64,000 bases of DNA, taken from CAXBCP01 sp047638395. Lineage in GTDB: Bacteria > Pseudomonadota > Alphaproteobacteria > MPNO01 > UBA830. Position numbers and translations under genes: made by a program. The first letter of the stretch is position 1; each line of letters begins with the position of its first letter. Location of the stretch: the NCBI GenBank assembly GCA_047638395.1, contig JBLIMV010000019.1, forward strand, positions 60,622 to 124,621, given 5' to 3'. Positions 1 through 7,406 of this stretch are shown piece by piece. The notes below the pieces were generated by a model. The model saw nothing but the letters and a program-made list of their open reading frames with translations. It was not told the DNA's origin and made no database searches.

Positions 1-7
1 GGGTACG

Positions 8-1036
8 ATGTTTCATAAAGCGGCGATTGCAGCGCTTGTTGCAGGCGCCACGGGGATGTTTGCCGTTGGGGTGCTGACGAAACAGAATTCAGCGCCCACA
101 GTTGCAGGTGCCGATGCGGCGGTCGGGGCATCTGCAGCCGTCGCCGCGACAGATGTCCCGCTGGCAAAAACAGAGGTGCGTTTTACGCGGCCCGGCGCTG
201 GCGAAGCTGCGCTGAATTACGACGCGCTGGCGAAACCGCTCGACGTGACGGTCACCCAGTCCACTGGAAAATTGTGGGACTTGTTCCGCGATATTGGCTA
301 CGAGATCGACGGTGTTCGTATACATGGTGAGGTGCCGCGCCTGTTTCTGGCAAGCCTGCCGCAGGACCTGAGGCACCAGCCCCGCGCGGAATTGCGTAAA
401 ACCACATTTATCAAATCGACGCTGCCGCTTATTTTGCACGTCAACGAGCTTATCCTCCAGGACCGTGAGCGGCTGAAATCGCTGCGCGACCAGGCGGCTG
501 ACGGCCGGGTGCCCAGTGAGCAGGACCGGCTATGGCTTGAAGAAATGGCGGATCTTTATGGCGCGAAAAGTGCCGAACCGGCGGACCTGTTAACCCGTGT
601 CGACATCGTTCCCCCGTCCCTCGCGATTGCCCAGGCCGCCGAAGAAAGCGGATGGGGAACGTCCCGCTTCGCGCGCGAAGGCAATGCTTTGTTCGGCCAG
701 CGGGCCTACAAGGCGCATAAGAAAGGCATCGTCCCGAAGAAACGCCCCGATGGTACGTCGTTCCGGGTCCGTGCGTTCGATCATCTGATCGACGGGGTAA
801 AGTCCTACGTTCACAACCTGAACAGTCATTCCGCTTATCGTGAATTCCGCAAAGCGCGCGCTAAAATGCGGGCGGAACAGGGTGATATTAATGGGTACGG
901 TCTGGCCGGCGCGCTGACGCGGTATTCGGAGCGTGGCGCGGACTATATCAAGACGATCCGCGTGATCATGCGGGCAAATACACTACGCGCCTTTGATGAC
1001 GCCAAGCTGGGCCGGTCGGTCTCGCCCGACGCCTGA
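8..1036 (+). CDS. Bax-like glucosaminidase-domain exported protein
   Basis: Predicted exported peptidoglycan hydrolase of the Bax / mannosyl-glycoprotein endo-beta-N-acetylglucosaminidase (GH73-like) family. The N-terminus has a short basic stretch and a hydrophobic segment (about residues 4-24), consistent with a signal peptide or anchor. The catalytic domain occupies the C-terminal half. Its signature at about residues 202-230 (PPSLAIAQAAEESGWGTSRF, then NALFGQ) is the family active-site block, and Glu213 is the likely catalytic acid. The first 130 residues after the signal are not recognised. The ATG at 8 is the first in the window, so a start further upstream cannot be excluded. The substrate is inferred from the family only. 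The gene is convergent with the polysaccharide deacetylase downstream. Confidence 0.85.
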   Translation: MFHKAAIAALVAGATGMFAVGVLTKQNSAPTVAGADAAVGASAAVAATDVPLAKTEVRFTRPGAGEAALNYDALAKPLDVTVTQSTGKLWDLFRDIGYEIDGVRIHGEVPRLFLASLPQDLRHQPRAELRKTTFIKSTLPLILHVNELILQDRERLKSLRDQAADGRVPSEQDRLWLEEMADLYGAKSAEPADLLTRVDIVPPSLAIAQAAEESGWGTSRFAREGNALFGQRAYKAHKKGIVPKKRPDGTSFRVRAFDHLIDGVKSYVHNLNSHSAYREFRKARAKMRAEQGDINGYGLAGALTRYSERGADYIKTIRVIMRANTLRAFDDAKLGRSVSPDA

Positions 1037-1103
1037 ACCGACGCTCGACGCTCTAAATCAGCAGAGATAATCGGTCCGCCCTTCGGCGTGACCCTGCGGC
1101 GAT

Positions 1104-2144
1104 CTAACCTTTCGGTACGTAGAACTGCAGGCCGTACCAGTGCCACCGGCCGTCCTGCGTCGGCATTGTGCAGTTGATCCGGGCGCGGCCGCCCGGAAAA
1201 GAATTCTCAAGACGAACCTCCACCCGGGAGCCCAGCCGTTCAAGTCTTGCCTTGCCTTGTCCGGAGGCGTAGCAGGCCAACCGTGACAGGCGCTTTGCGG
1301 CAGGCCCGTTTACGGTGAAACCGAGAATCGGCGGATTGTTGTCGCGTTTCAGCAACGGGTCGAGCGGCGAAATGTCGGAGACATTCAACGGCAAAGCGTT
1401 GACAGCGAGCCGGAAGCGGCTATCGCCGCCGAAATTCTCGTTCATGGCAAAGCGCGGCAGGTAAGTCATGTCGGCGTCCGGGTGCAGCACGCCCGAGTGC
1501 TGTCCAAAGCCGATGGCAAGCCCGGCTTGTTTTGCAGCCTCACCGACGGCCAGGCTGAATTCACCGTAAGGATAGGCGATAATTGTCGGCGTCTCTCCAA
1601 GTTCTGCCCTGAACCGTTCATTCGATTTCTGCAGGTCGGCATTGTTTTGTTCGGGGCTTGAGGATGCCATATGCAAATGTGTGTGGGTCTGGCTTCCGAT
1701 TGTTGCCCCGGCTTTCTTCAGCTCGCGTATTTGATCCCAGTTCATATAGCCGCCGATGCGGCGATCGACCGGTTCGGTTGCGACAAAAAGCGTAAACGGG
1801 AACCCCGCTTTTCTTAGCCGGGGAAACGCTTCGGCGTAGACCGACAGAAAGGCGTCATCGATCGAAATACCGACGGTGCGGTCAGGCAGGGGCTGTCTTG
1901 CCCGCAGCCGGGCAACGATTTCCGGTATCGGCAGCACGGTATATTGGGGTTTCGCGAGTTCTGCCAAATGCGCTTCGAACTGATCGAGGCGAATATTTGT
2001 CGATGGATGCACGCTTTCGCCGAACCGGTGGTACATGACGACGACGGCAGAACTTTGCGGTTCCGCGGTATGCGCTGGCAGCGGCGCACCCACCGTTACG
2101 GCAAGTGAAAGTGCCAGTATTCCGTTTCGAATAAAGTGTTTCAT
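1104..2144 (-). CDS. Polysaccharide deacetylase family protein, exported
   Basis: NodB-type (carbohydrate esterase 4) deacetylase of 346 aa with a signal peptide (about residues 1-26, ending near PAHTA). The metal and catalytic motifs are visible: SIDDA at 94-98, with the Asp pair at 96-97 in place of the usual TFDD, and THTHLH at 153-158 supplying histidines. An early VVMYHRF block at 35-41 is typical of the YadE/PgaB-like branch. The C-terminal ~100 residues lie beyond the deacetylase barrel and are not recognised. Likely role is N-deacetylation of an envelope or exported polysaccharide; the substrate is unknown. The 180 bp upstream (2145-2324) hold no gene. Confidence 0.85.
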   Translation of the reverse strand: MKHFIRNGILALSLAVTVGAPLPAHTAEPQSSAVVVMYHRFGESVHPSTNIRLDQFEAHLAELAKPQYTVLPIPEIVARLRARQPLPDRTVGISIDDAFLSVYAEAFPRLRKAGFPFTLFVATEPVDRRIGGYMNWDQIRELKKAGATIGSQTHTHLHMASSSPEQNNADLQKSNERFRAELGETPTIIAYPYGEFSLAVGEAAKQAGLAIGFGQHSGVLHPDADMTYLPRFAMNENFGGDSRFRLAVNALPLNVSDISPLDPLLKRDNNPPILGFTVNGPAAKRLSRLACYASGQGKARLERLGSRVEVRLENSFPGGRARINCTMPTQDGRWHWYGLQFYVPKG

Positions 2145-2324
2145 CGCAATTTCCGTCGCCCCGCCCAGATTTCGTCCAGATTTCAGCCGGCTTTCGCCCA
2201 GGCTCCGCCCAAGTTTCGCACTGTAGTGCGTCGATAATTCTGTTCACAAGCCCGTTATTAAATGATTTACGGAGATGAACGTCGTCATTTTGCGATATTT
2301 AGCGTGTTGTCAGTATACGTGATG

Positions 2325-2906
2325 TCAGGATGCCGGGCCGTTTACCGCGCCGGGGGGCATCATAGGGTCGGGAAGGTCGGCGTCCCGGACGAGATCGTAG
2401 TCGCGCGCATTGAACAGTTGATAGTGCCACCATTCGTTCCGGTAAAAATCCCAACCCGCGGTCGTCATGATGCCCATCAACAAGTGGCGGTTACGTTGCG
2501 CCTCGGCGGGGATGCCGGGGTCGCCGTGGTGGGAGAGCGGCGTGAAAGCGTCGAATCCGGTGCCCATGTCGAGGTCGTTGCCCGATGCGTCGATCAGCGT
2601 CAGATCAACGGCGACGCCCCGCGAATGGGGTGAGCCGCGATTGGGGTCAGCGAGGAATTCCGGGTCTGGGGTGTGATTCCACAGCTTCCACTGTGCCTCG
2701 GTCGGTCGCAGCGCATCGAAAATGTGAAGCCGCAAATCCAGGATACTGGCCAATCGGATCGCTTCGGCCAATGCTGCTGCGGCGGCATTGTGCAGATAGC
2801 AGCCAGGCCGGGCATAGACCGGCGCACCCGTGAAGTTGTCGGCGGTCGCATAGGCGATCTCGATTTCCACATCGAAGTCCGGTTGACGGATATCGACAAG
2901 GGTCAT
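2325..2906 (-). CDS. ddpX: D-alanyl-D-alanine dipeptidase (VanX/DdpX family)
   Basis: Zinc dipeptidase of the M15D family that cleaves D-Ala-D-Ala, 193 aa. The conserved pieces are present: RPTEAQ (Arg67), SPHSRGVAVDL with His94 and Asp101 as zinc ligands, and EWWHY with Glu158 as catalytic base and His161 as third ligand. I chose the ATG at 2906 because GGGAG lies about 8 nt before it and the protein then begins at normal family length; an upstream in-frame ATG at 2972 would add 22 non-conserved residues. There is no vanA/vanH nearby, so the likely role is cell-wall dipeptide recycling, not glycopeptide resistance. It is divergent from tsaB. Confidence 0.88.
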   Translation of the reverse strand: MTLVDIRQPDFDVEIEIAYATADNFTGAPVYARPGCYLHNAAAAALAEAIRLASILDLRLHIFDALRPTEAQWKLWNHTPDPEFLADPNRGSPHSRGVAVDLTLIDASGNDLDMGTGFDAFTPLSHHGDPGIPAEAQRNRHLLMGIMTTAGWDFYRNEWWHYQLFNARDYDLVRDADLPDPMMPPGAVNGPAS

Positions 2907-2992
2907 GTATTGCTCCCGCTGGTTCTCCGGTCTGAGATAGACGATAAAGCTAACATGACTGGATCGAATCATATGACAGACTGTTTCCGCAG

Positions 2993-3712
2993 ATGCCCCT
3001 GACTTTGTCTCTGGAGACCAGCGCGGATGTCTGCGCCGCCGCGCTTGTGGCGGACGGTGAAGCGCTCGGCGTCCGCCAGGTGGAAATGAGTCGCGGCCAC
3101 GCCGAAGCCCTTGTCCCGATGGTGCAGGACCTGGCCCAGCAAGTCGGTGTGGTACTGACCGCGCTCGATCTTATCGGTGTCACGCGGGGCCCCGGTTCCT
3201 TTACAGGGGTTCGCACCGGCATCGCAGCGGCCCGTGGATTCGCTATCGCCTCCGGCGCGCCGGCAGTGGGCGTGTCGTCCCTGGAGGCTGTTGCCCGTGG
3301 CGCCGCCCGCGCCGCCGACATGGCTTCCTCCCCGCCCCGACCTATTCCCCGTCCTATTCTGTGTATCCTGGACACAAGACGTGCCGATTACTTCGCGCAG
3401 ACATTTGATCAGGCCGGTGCGGCATCCAGCGCGCCCGCGGTGATGAGCCCCGCAGATCTGTTCCTGTTGATCGGTTCATTGCAGCCGGTTTTGGCGGGCA
3501 ACGCTGTCTCCAGATTTTTGTCGGAATATGATGGCGATCCGGATACGCTTCAGCGGGCCCCCGGCACCGGCAATCCAGACCCTGTCGACGTGGCCTTGAT
3601 CGCCGAAACAATTCTCGGCAACGAGGGGGTGGCGAAGGATACGCTGTCTCCCTTGTATCTGCGGGCGCCAGAGGCAAAAATTCCCGCGAATGGAGGACGT
3701 CTGAAGCGATGA
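2993..3712 (+). CDS. tsaB: tRNA t6A biosynthesis protein TsaB
   Basis: TsaB (YeaZ) is the scaffold partner of TsaD in making N6-threonylcarbamoyl-adenosine at position 37 of ANN-decoding tRNAs. The N-terminal ASKHA-fold signature is clear (LSLETSADVCAAAL at 4-17), followed by SRGHAEALVPM and the conserved TRGPGSFTGVRTG block that forms the dimerisation and nucleotide-fold region. Length 239 aa is normal. Its ATGA overlap with the downstream acetyltransferase gene (4 nt) gives the common tsaB-rimI pair, suggesting translational coupling. It lies 86 nt from the divergent ddpX start. Confidence 0.95.
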   Translation: MPLTLSLETSADVCAAALVADGEALGVRQVEMSRGHAEALVPMVQDLAQQVGVVLTALDLIGVTRGPGSFTGVRTGIAAARGFAIASGAPAVGVSSLEAVARGAARAADMASSPPRPIPRPILCILDTRRADYFAQTFDQAGAASSAPAVMSPADLFLLIGSLQPVLAGNAVSRFLSEYDGDPDTLQRAPGTGNPDPVDVALIAETILGNEGVAKDTLSPLYLRAPEAKIPANGGRLKR

Positions 3713-4194
3713 CAGGATATGAACTGTCCGTGGTCGAGGAGACCGATATCGGCACAATGGCGCGCATTCATGCGTTGTCATTTGACGATGCATGGACCGG
3801 GGCGATGATCCGGCGCATTCTGGCGATGCCCGGGGCATTTGGCATTGTTGCCCGGCAGGGGCGTCAATGGACCGTCGCAGGCTTTGCTTTACTTCGCCAG
3901 GCGGCTGATGAATGCGAAGTATTGTCACTGGTGGTTTCGCCCGAATTACGCGGCGATGGGGTGGGCGGGTTTCTGCTCGACGGCGCTATGGAGCAGGCGT
4001 CGGTCACGGGTGCCACAAAGCTGTTTCTCGAAGTCGCGGAAGACAACGATGTCGCCCGCAGGCTGTATTCGAGCCGCGGGCTGATTCCCGTTGGTCGCCG
4101 ACCGGATTATTATACGCGAAAGGACGGCACCACCGCCGCCGCTGTTACAATGTCTTGCCAGCTTGAAGCGCAGGCTGTGCGAACACCTGCCTGA
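3709..4194 (+). CDS. rimI: Ribosomal protein S18-alanine N-acetyltransferase
   Basis: Single-domain GNAT acetyltransferase of 161 aa. The acetyl-CoA pyrophosphate-binding loop is visible in VVSPELRGDGVGGFLLDGAM (about residues 76-95), followed by LFLEVAEDNDVARRLYSSRG, the conserved RimI C-terminal block with its Asn and Tyr. RimI acetylates the N-terminal Ala of ribosomal protein S18. Assignment as RimI over a generic GNAT rests on the 4-nt ATGA overlap with tsaB, the usual genomic partner. The start is fixed by that overlap. Convergent with the TusA-like gene, 30 bp away. Confidence 0.9.
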   Translation: MTGYELSVVEETDIGTMARIHALSFDDAWTGAMIRRILAMPGAFGIVARQGRQWTVAGFALLRQAADECEVLSLVVSPELRGDGVGGFLLDGAMEQASVTGATKLFLEVAEDNDVARRLYSSRGLIPVGRRPDYYTRKDGTTAAAVTMSCQLEAQAVRTPA

Positions 4195-4224
4195 GCGGCA
4201 CTCTTATCTTCATAGGGACGGTGG

Positions 4225-4476
4225 TTATTTCTTCTCTACCACAAGCGTATATATCTCCGCGTCGGGTCGTTCGCGGTCGAGCGCCACAATTCGATGGCCG
4301 AGTTCCGTCAGAGAATCCGGCACATTCTTCAGCGGTTCCTCGCCCAGAAGCCGGATTTGCAGCGATTCACCTTCCTTCATCTTTTCAACCTGCAGGCGTG
4401 CTTTGACGAATGTCATGGGACAGACGTCTCGCGTGATGTCGAGAAAATAGTCAGGGGTGTTATTTTTTCTTTTCAT
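4225..4476 (-). CDS. TusA/SirA-family sulfur carrier protein
   Basis: Small (83 aa) TusA-like protein. The family signature DVCPMTFVKAR (residues 17-27) carries the catalytic Cys19-Pro20 pair, with Met where TusA has Glx/Ala. The C-terminal GEEPLKNVPDSLTELGHRI block matches the alpha-beta fold of the family. TusA proteins relay persulfide sulfur for tRNA thiolation, molybdopterin or selenium metabolism; the specific partner cannot be told here. A DsrE-like protein and a ThiF/MoeB-like enzyme, also sulfur-relay families, lie far away at 37-38 kb. It is divergent from mucR. Confidence 0.85.
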   Translation of the reverse strand: MKRKNNTPDYFLDITRDVCPMTFVKARLQVEKMKEGESLQIRLLGEEPLKNVPDSLTELGHRIVALDRERPDAEIYTLVVEKK

Positions 4477-4497
4477 CTATCAAGTATTAAAAAAACA

Positions 4498-4526
4498 TTG
4501 CGAATGTGAAGATACAATCTTATAAA
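4498..4526 (+). promoter_or_regulatory. Probable sigma70-type promoter of mucR
   Basis: TTGCGA at 4498-4503, a 17-nt spacer and TATAAA at 4521-4526, placed 32 nt before the mucR ATG. An AAAGG ribosome-binding site lies at 4546-4550. The hexamers were read by eye; no expression evidence. Confidence 0.5.
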
Positions 4527-4558
4527 GTCGCCGTTTCTATTGATCAAAGGCCTAACAT

Positions 4559-4966
4559 ATGAGCGAGAATTCTTCTTCTGATAGCAGCGATATGATTGCT
4601 TGGACAGCGGATATAGTCGCATCACATGTTCAAAACAACAGTGTCGCGATAAGTGATTTACCCATTCTTATTAAGACTGTTCATGATTCCCTGTCGGGCC
4701 TCGGTGGTGAAGGTCAGGTGGAAAAGCCGCAGCCGGCAGTGTCGATCCGACGGTCAGTAACGCCCGATTTCATCATCTGTCTGGAAGATGGCCGCAAGCT
4801 CAAAATGCTGAAACGGCATCTGTCGACGGCCTATGGCATGACTCCGGAAGAATATCGCGAAAAATGGGGGTTACCGGCAGACTATCCTATGGTCGCGCCG
4901 AACTATGCCAAACAGCGCAGCACGCTCGCCAAAAAGATCGGGCTGGGCAAACGCCGGGGCGACTAG
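4559..4966 (+). CDS. mucR: MucR/Ros-family transcriptional regulator
   Basis: 135-aa member of the alphaproteobacterial MucR/Ros family of H-NS-like, AT-preferring DNA-binding regulators. The conserved C-terminal zinc-finger core is easy to see: PDFIICLEDGRKLKMLKRHLS, then MTPEEYREKWGL and PADYPMVAPNYA followed by AKKIGLG. The Ros zinc ligands are Cys-x2-Cys ... His-x3-5-His; here the first is Cys but the second position is Asp (CLED). That substitution is known in some MucR homologues. The N-terminal ~60 residues would be the oligomerisation region. AAAGG is 8 nt before the ATG. Likely a global regulator of envelope, motility or cell-cycle genes, by analogy. Confidence 0.92.
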   Translation: MSENSSSDSSDMIAWTADIVASHVQNNSVAISDLPILIKTVHDSLSGLGGEGQVEKPQPAVSIRRSVTPDFIICLEDGRKLKMLKRHLSTAYGMTPEEYREKWGLPADYPMVAPNYAKQRSTLAKKIGLGKRRGD

Positions 4967-5060
4967 CTGATTCCCGGTAATCGTCCGAAGCCATGTTCGG
5001 ACCTCATTTTATTGGCTATACTGTTTCCAGTGCCTAATTTTTAAAGGCGTGGAAACGTTA

Positions 5061-5495
5061 ATGACTTCACGAATAGAACAGCTTTGCAAAGACAAGGGCC
5101 TCAAGATGACCGGTCAGCGCCGTGTCATTGCGCAAGTGCTGTCTGCTGCAAAGGATCACCCTGATGCGGAGGAGCTTCACAAGCGCGCGGTGTCAATCGA
5201 TGACCGTATCAGCCTGGCCACGGTTTATCGGACGGTGCGCCTGTTTGAAGAAGCACAGATTCTCGAGCGCCATGATTTTCGCGATGGTCGCGCTCGTTTC
5301 GAAACGGCGGAAGATGGTGATGGACATCATCACCACATCATAAATGTGCGAAATGGTGAGGTCGTCGAGTTTGAGGACGAGGCGCTGGAGGCACTTAAAC
5401 GCCGGATTGCTGCAGATCTGGGCTTCAAGATCGTTGGCGAGCGTCTGGAGTTGTATTGCGTACCGATCGGCGATGACAAAGAGGTTGAAAAGTGA
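5061..5495 (+). CDS. fur: Fur-family metalloregulator (Fur/Mur)
   Basis: 144-aa ferric-uptake-regulator family repressor: winged helix (residues 1-80, with RISLATVYRTVRLFEE as recognition helix) and a dimerisation domain starting with the metal-binding histidine run DGHHHHIINV (His89-92). The C-terminal CxxC structural zinc motifs of gamma-proteobacterial Fur are absent, as in many alphaproteobacterial Fur/Mur proteins, so the physiological metal could be iron or manganese. I prefer the ATG at 5061 with GGAAA 5 nt before it; an in-frame GTG at 5049 adds four residues. Another family member, Irr, is at 26.9 kb. Followed after 34 bp by the olsB-like gene. Confidence 0.92.
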   Translation: MTSRIEQLCKDKGLKMTGQRRVIAQVLSAAKDHPDAEELHKRAVSIDDRISLATVYRTVRLFEEAQILERHDFRDGRARFETAEDGDGHHHHIINVRNGEVVEFEDEALEALKRRIAADLGFKIVGERLELYCVPIGDDKEVEK

Positions 5496-5529
5496 CGGCG
5501 CGCGATAACGGCCCAAAGGCAAATACCTG

Positions 5530-6360
5530 ATGGATGGTGCGGAACTTCCGGCGGAAGCGTTTGAACCGATCCATGTCGGCAATCTTGTTGCCCGACTGGC
5601 AAACACGGCCGAAGAGATTGAGGCCGCGCAATCGCTGCGCTATCGCGTTTTTTATGAAGAAATGGGGGCAATTCCGTCGGCCGAGGTCAAGGCGACACGT
5701 CGGGATTTCGATCGTTTCGATGAGATATGCGACCATCTTCTGGTGATCGACACTAAGCGTACCGATCTACCCGGCGGCGTGGTCGGCACCTACCGGCTGC
5801 TTCGCAGTACAGTTGCCGAGCAGAACGGCGGTTTCTATACGTCCGATGAATATGAAATTGGGCGTCTTATATCCGGGCAGGGCCACACGCTCGAACTCGG
5901 TCGCTCCTGCGTCGAGGAAGCATCCCGCAACCGGCCGACGATGCAGCTGCTTTGGCAAAGCATCGCCGCGTATATATTCCACTATGACATTTCCATTATG
6001 TTCGGTTGCGCGAGCATGCCGGGCACCGATCCAGAGGCGCTCGCGCTGCCCCTGTCCTATCTGTACCACTATCATCTCGCGCCGCCTGCGCTGCGGCCGG
6101 TTGCGTTGAAAGAACGGTATGTTGATATGCGGCTTTTGCCGGAAGACCAGATCGATCAGCGCAAAGCACTGGCTGAGCTACCGCCGCTGATCAAGGGCTA
6201 TCTCAGGCTTGGCGGGTTTGTCGGCGATGGTGCAGTGGTAGATCATCAGTTCAATACGACGGATGTCAGCATCATCGTGAAGACAGATCTGGTGACGGAA
6301 AAATACATGAAGCATTATGACCGCAAGAGTCGGCGCGACGGCGATGATGAGGGGCTATAG
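5530..6360 (+). CDS. olsB: L-ornithine N-acyltransferase OlsB (GNAT family)
   Basis: 276-aa protein of the OlsB / hemolysin-like GNAT family, which transfers a 3-hydroxyacyl group from acyl-ACP to ornithine, the first step of ornithine-lipid synthesis. Visible family features are AAQSLRYRVFYEEMGA near the N-terminus, ELGRSCVEEASRNRPTMQLLWQ in the middle and LPPLIKGYLRLGGFVGDGAVVDHQFNT in the C-terminal part. The partner O-acyltransferase of the PlsC family begins 3 nt downstream, reproducing the olsB-olsA arrangement and strengthening the call. Phosphorus-free ornithine lipids are often made under phosphate limitation in this class; no Pho box was identified. Confidence 0.87.
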   Translation: MDGAELPAEAFEPIHVGNLVARLANTAEEIEAAQSLRYRVFYEEMGAIPSAEVKATRRDFDRFDEICDHLLVIDTKRTDLPGGVVGTYRLLRSTVAEQNGGFYTSDEYEIGRLISGQGHTLELGRSCVEEASRNRPTMQLLWQSIAAYIFHYDISIMFGCASMPGTDPEALALPLSYLYHYHLAPPALRPVALKERYVDMRLLPEDQIDQRKALAELPPLIKGYLRLGGFVGDGAVVDHQFNTTDVSIIVKTDLVTEKYMKHYDRKSRRDGDDEGL

Positions 6361-6363
6361 TTG

Positions 6364-7170
6364 ATGGGATCGCCGTTGCGGGCCTTTGTCCGGATCGTCG
6401 CCTATCTTGCCGTAACGGCCGCGATGCTTCCCGTCCAGGTATTTGCCATCCGGTTCAACCGCAAGCTTTCGGTTCGGTTACCGCTTTTCTACCATCGCCT
6501 TTGTGTTCGTATCCTCGGCTTTCAGATTCGGACCCACGGTGAGGTTGCGGCTAAGGGGCCGGTTCTGTTCGCCTGCAATCATACGTCTTATTCGGATATC
6601 TCTATCCTCGGTGCCCTGCTGCCGGCTTCGTTCGTGGCGAAGGCGGAGGTTGCCAGCTGGCCGTTCTTCGGCTGGCTTGCCAAGTTGCAAAGGACCGTTT
6701 TTGTGGATCGCCGTCCCGCGAAGGCTACCGTACAGCGCGACGAAATGGTCCGGCGTCTTGAGGCGGGCGACAATCTGATCCTGTTCCCCGAGGGGACAAG
6801 CTCAGATGGCAATGCCGTTCTGCCCTTCAAAAGCGCCCTCTTTAGTGTCGCGCAGATCGAACCTAACGGGGAACCTCTTCTGGTTCAGCCCGTCTCGATC
6901 GCCTATACGCGGCTTGATGGTATGCCCGTCGGGCGGGCGCTGCGCCCGTATTTCGCCTGGTATGGCGATATGACGTTGGCGCCGCATTTTTGGGAAGTCG
7001 CCGGTCTGGGCCATGCAACGGTCGACGTTGTCTTTCATCCGCCGGTAACGATCCGTGACTACGAATCCCGAAAAGGCCTGGCGGAGTACTGTTTTCAGGT
7101 TGTCGCGGGCGGGGTGTCGGTGGCAAATGCTGGACGGCTCGAGGGCCTGCAAACTGTGGGGGCGTCATGA
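6364..7170 (+). CDS. 1-acyl-sn-glycerol-3-phosphate acyltransferase family (OlsA/PlsC)
   Basis: 268-aa membrane-associated lysophospholipid acyltransferase. Motif I NHTSYSD (His73, Asp78; the HX4D catalytic pair) and motif III FPEGTSSDG (Glu143) are intact, after an N-terminal hydrophobic segment at about residues 8-28. Coupled 3 nt downstream of olsB, it is the probable O-acyltransferase that converts lyso-ornithine lipid to ornithine lipid (OlsA), though a role as PlsC in phosphatidate synthesis cannot be excluded. The ATG at 6364 is chosen over the adjacent in-frame TTG at 6361. The next 236 bp up to miaB hold no convincing gene. Confidence 0.88.
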   Translation: MGSPLRAFVRIVAYLAVTAAMLPVQVFAIRFNRKLSVRLPLFYHRLCVRILGFQIRTHGEVAAKGPVLFACNHTSYSDISILGALLPASFVAKAEVASWPFFGWLAKLQRTVFVDRRPAKATVQRDEMVRRLEAGDNLILFPEGTSSDGNAVLPFKSALFSVAQIEPNGEPLLVQPVSIAYTRLDGMPVGRALRPYFAWYGDMTLAPHFWEVAGLGHATVDVVFHPPVTIRDYESRKGLAEYCFQVVAGGVSVANAGRLEGLQTVGAS

Positions 7171-7214
7171 CGCGCGGCTATGTTTGCGCTGTTTTCTGCC
7201 GGTCGATACATCGG

Positions 7215-7242
7215 TTGACACTTTGATCCCCGGTGCTAGTTT
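7215..7242 (+). promoter_or_regulatory. Possible promoter upstream of miaB operon
   Basis: A perfect TTGACA at 7215-7220, a 16-nt spacer and a weak TAGTTT at 7237-7242, in the 236-bp gap between the acyltransferase gene and miaB. It would drive the miaB-phoH-ybeY-corC-lnt operon. Read by eye; the -10 element is poor. Confidence 0.35.
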
Positions 7243-7323
7243 GCGAAAATTGAGCAGCGGCAAAGGGTTGCAGCGTGCGCTGGCGGTCATTCAATACGCG
7301 GATGGTCACCATGAAACCTTCAT

Positions 7324-7368
7324 GGGTAACAGGCGCATAGGCAATAGACGCAGGGGCAACAGGCGCCC
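7324..7368 (+). repeat. Three degenerate 15-bp direct repeats
   Basis: GGGTAACAGGCGCAT, AGGCAATAGACGCAG and GGGCAACAGGCGCCC follow one another without spacers, 38 bp before the miaB start. The 15-bp period is a multiple of three, and one reading frame would give GNRR repeats, but no credible gene spans it. Function unknown. Confidence 0.6.
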
Positions 7369-7406
7369 TTATCAAAAACACTGATAACCGATCCGGGAAA
7401 GCCTCT

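Noticed and set aside
7171..7406. A small gene between the acyltransferase and miaB
   Set aside because: Open frames here are short or run antisense or out of frame through plsC; the GNRR-repeat frame has no credible start or homology.
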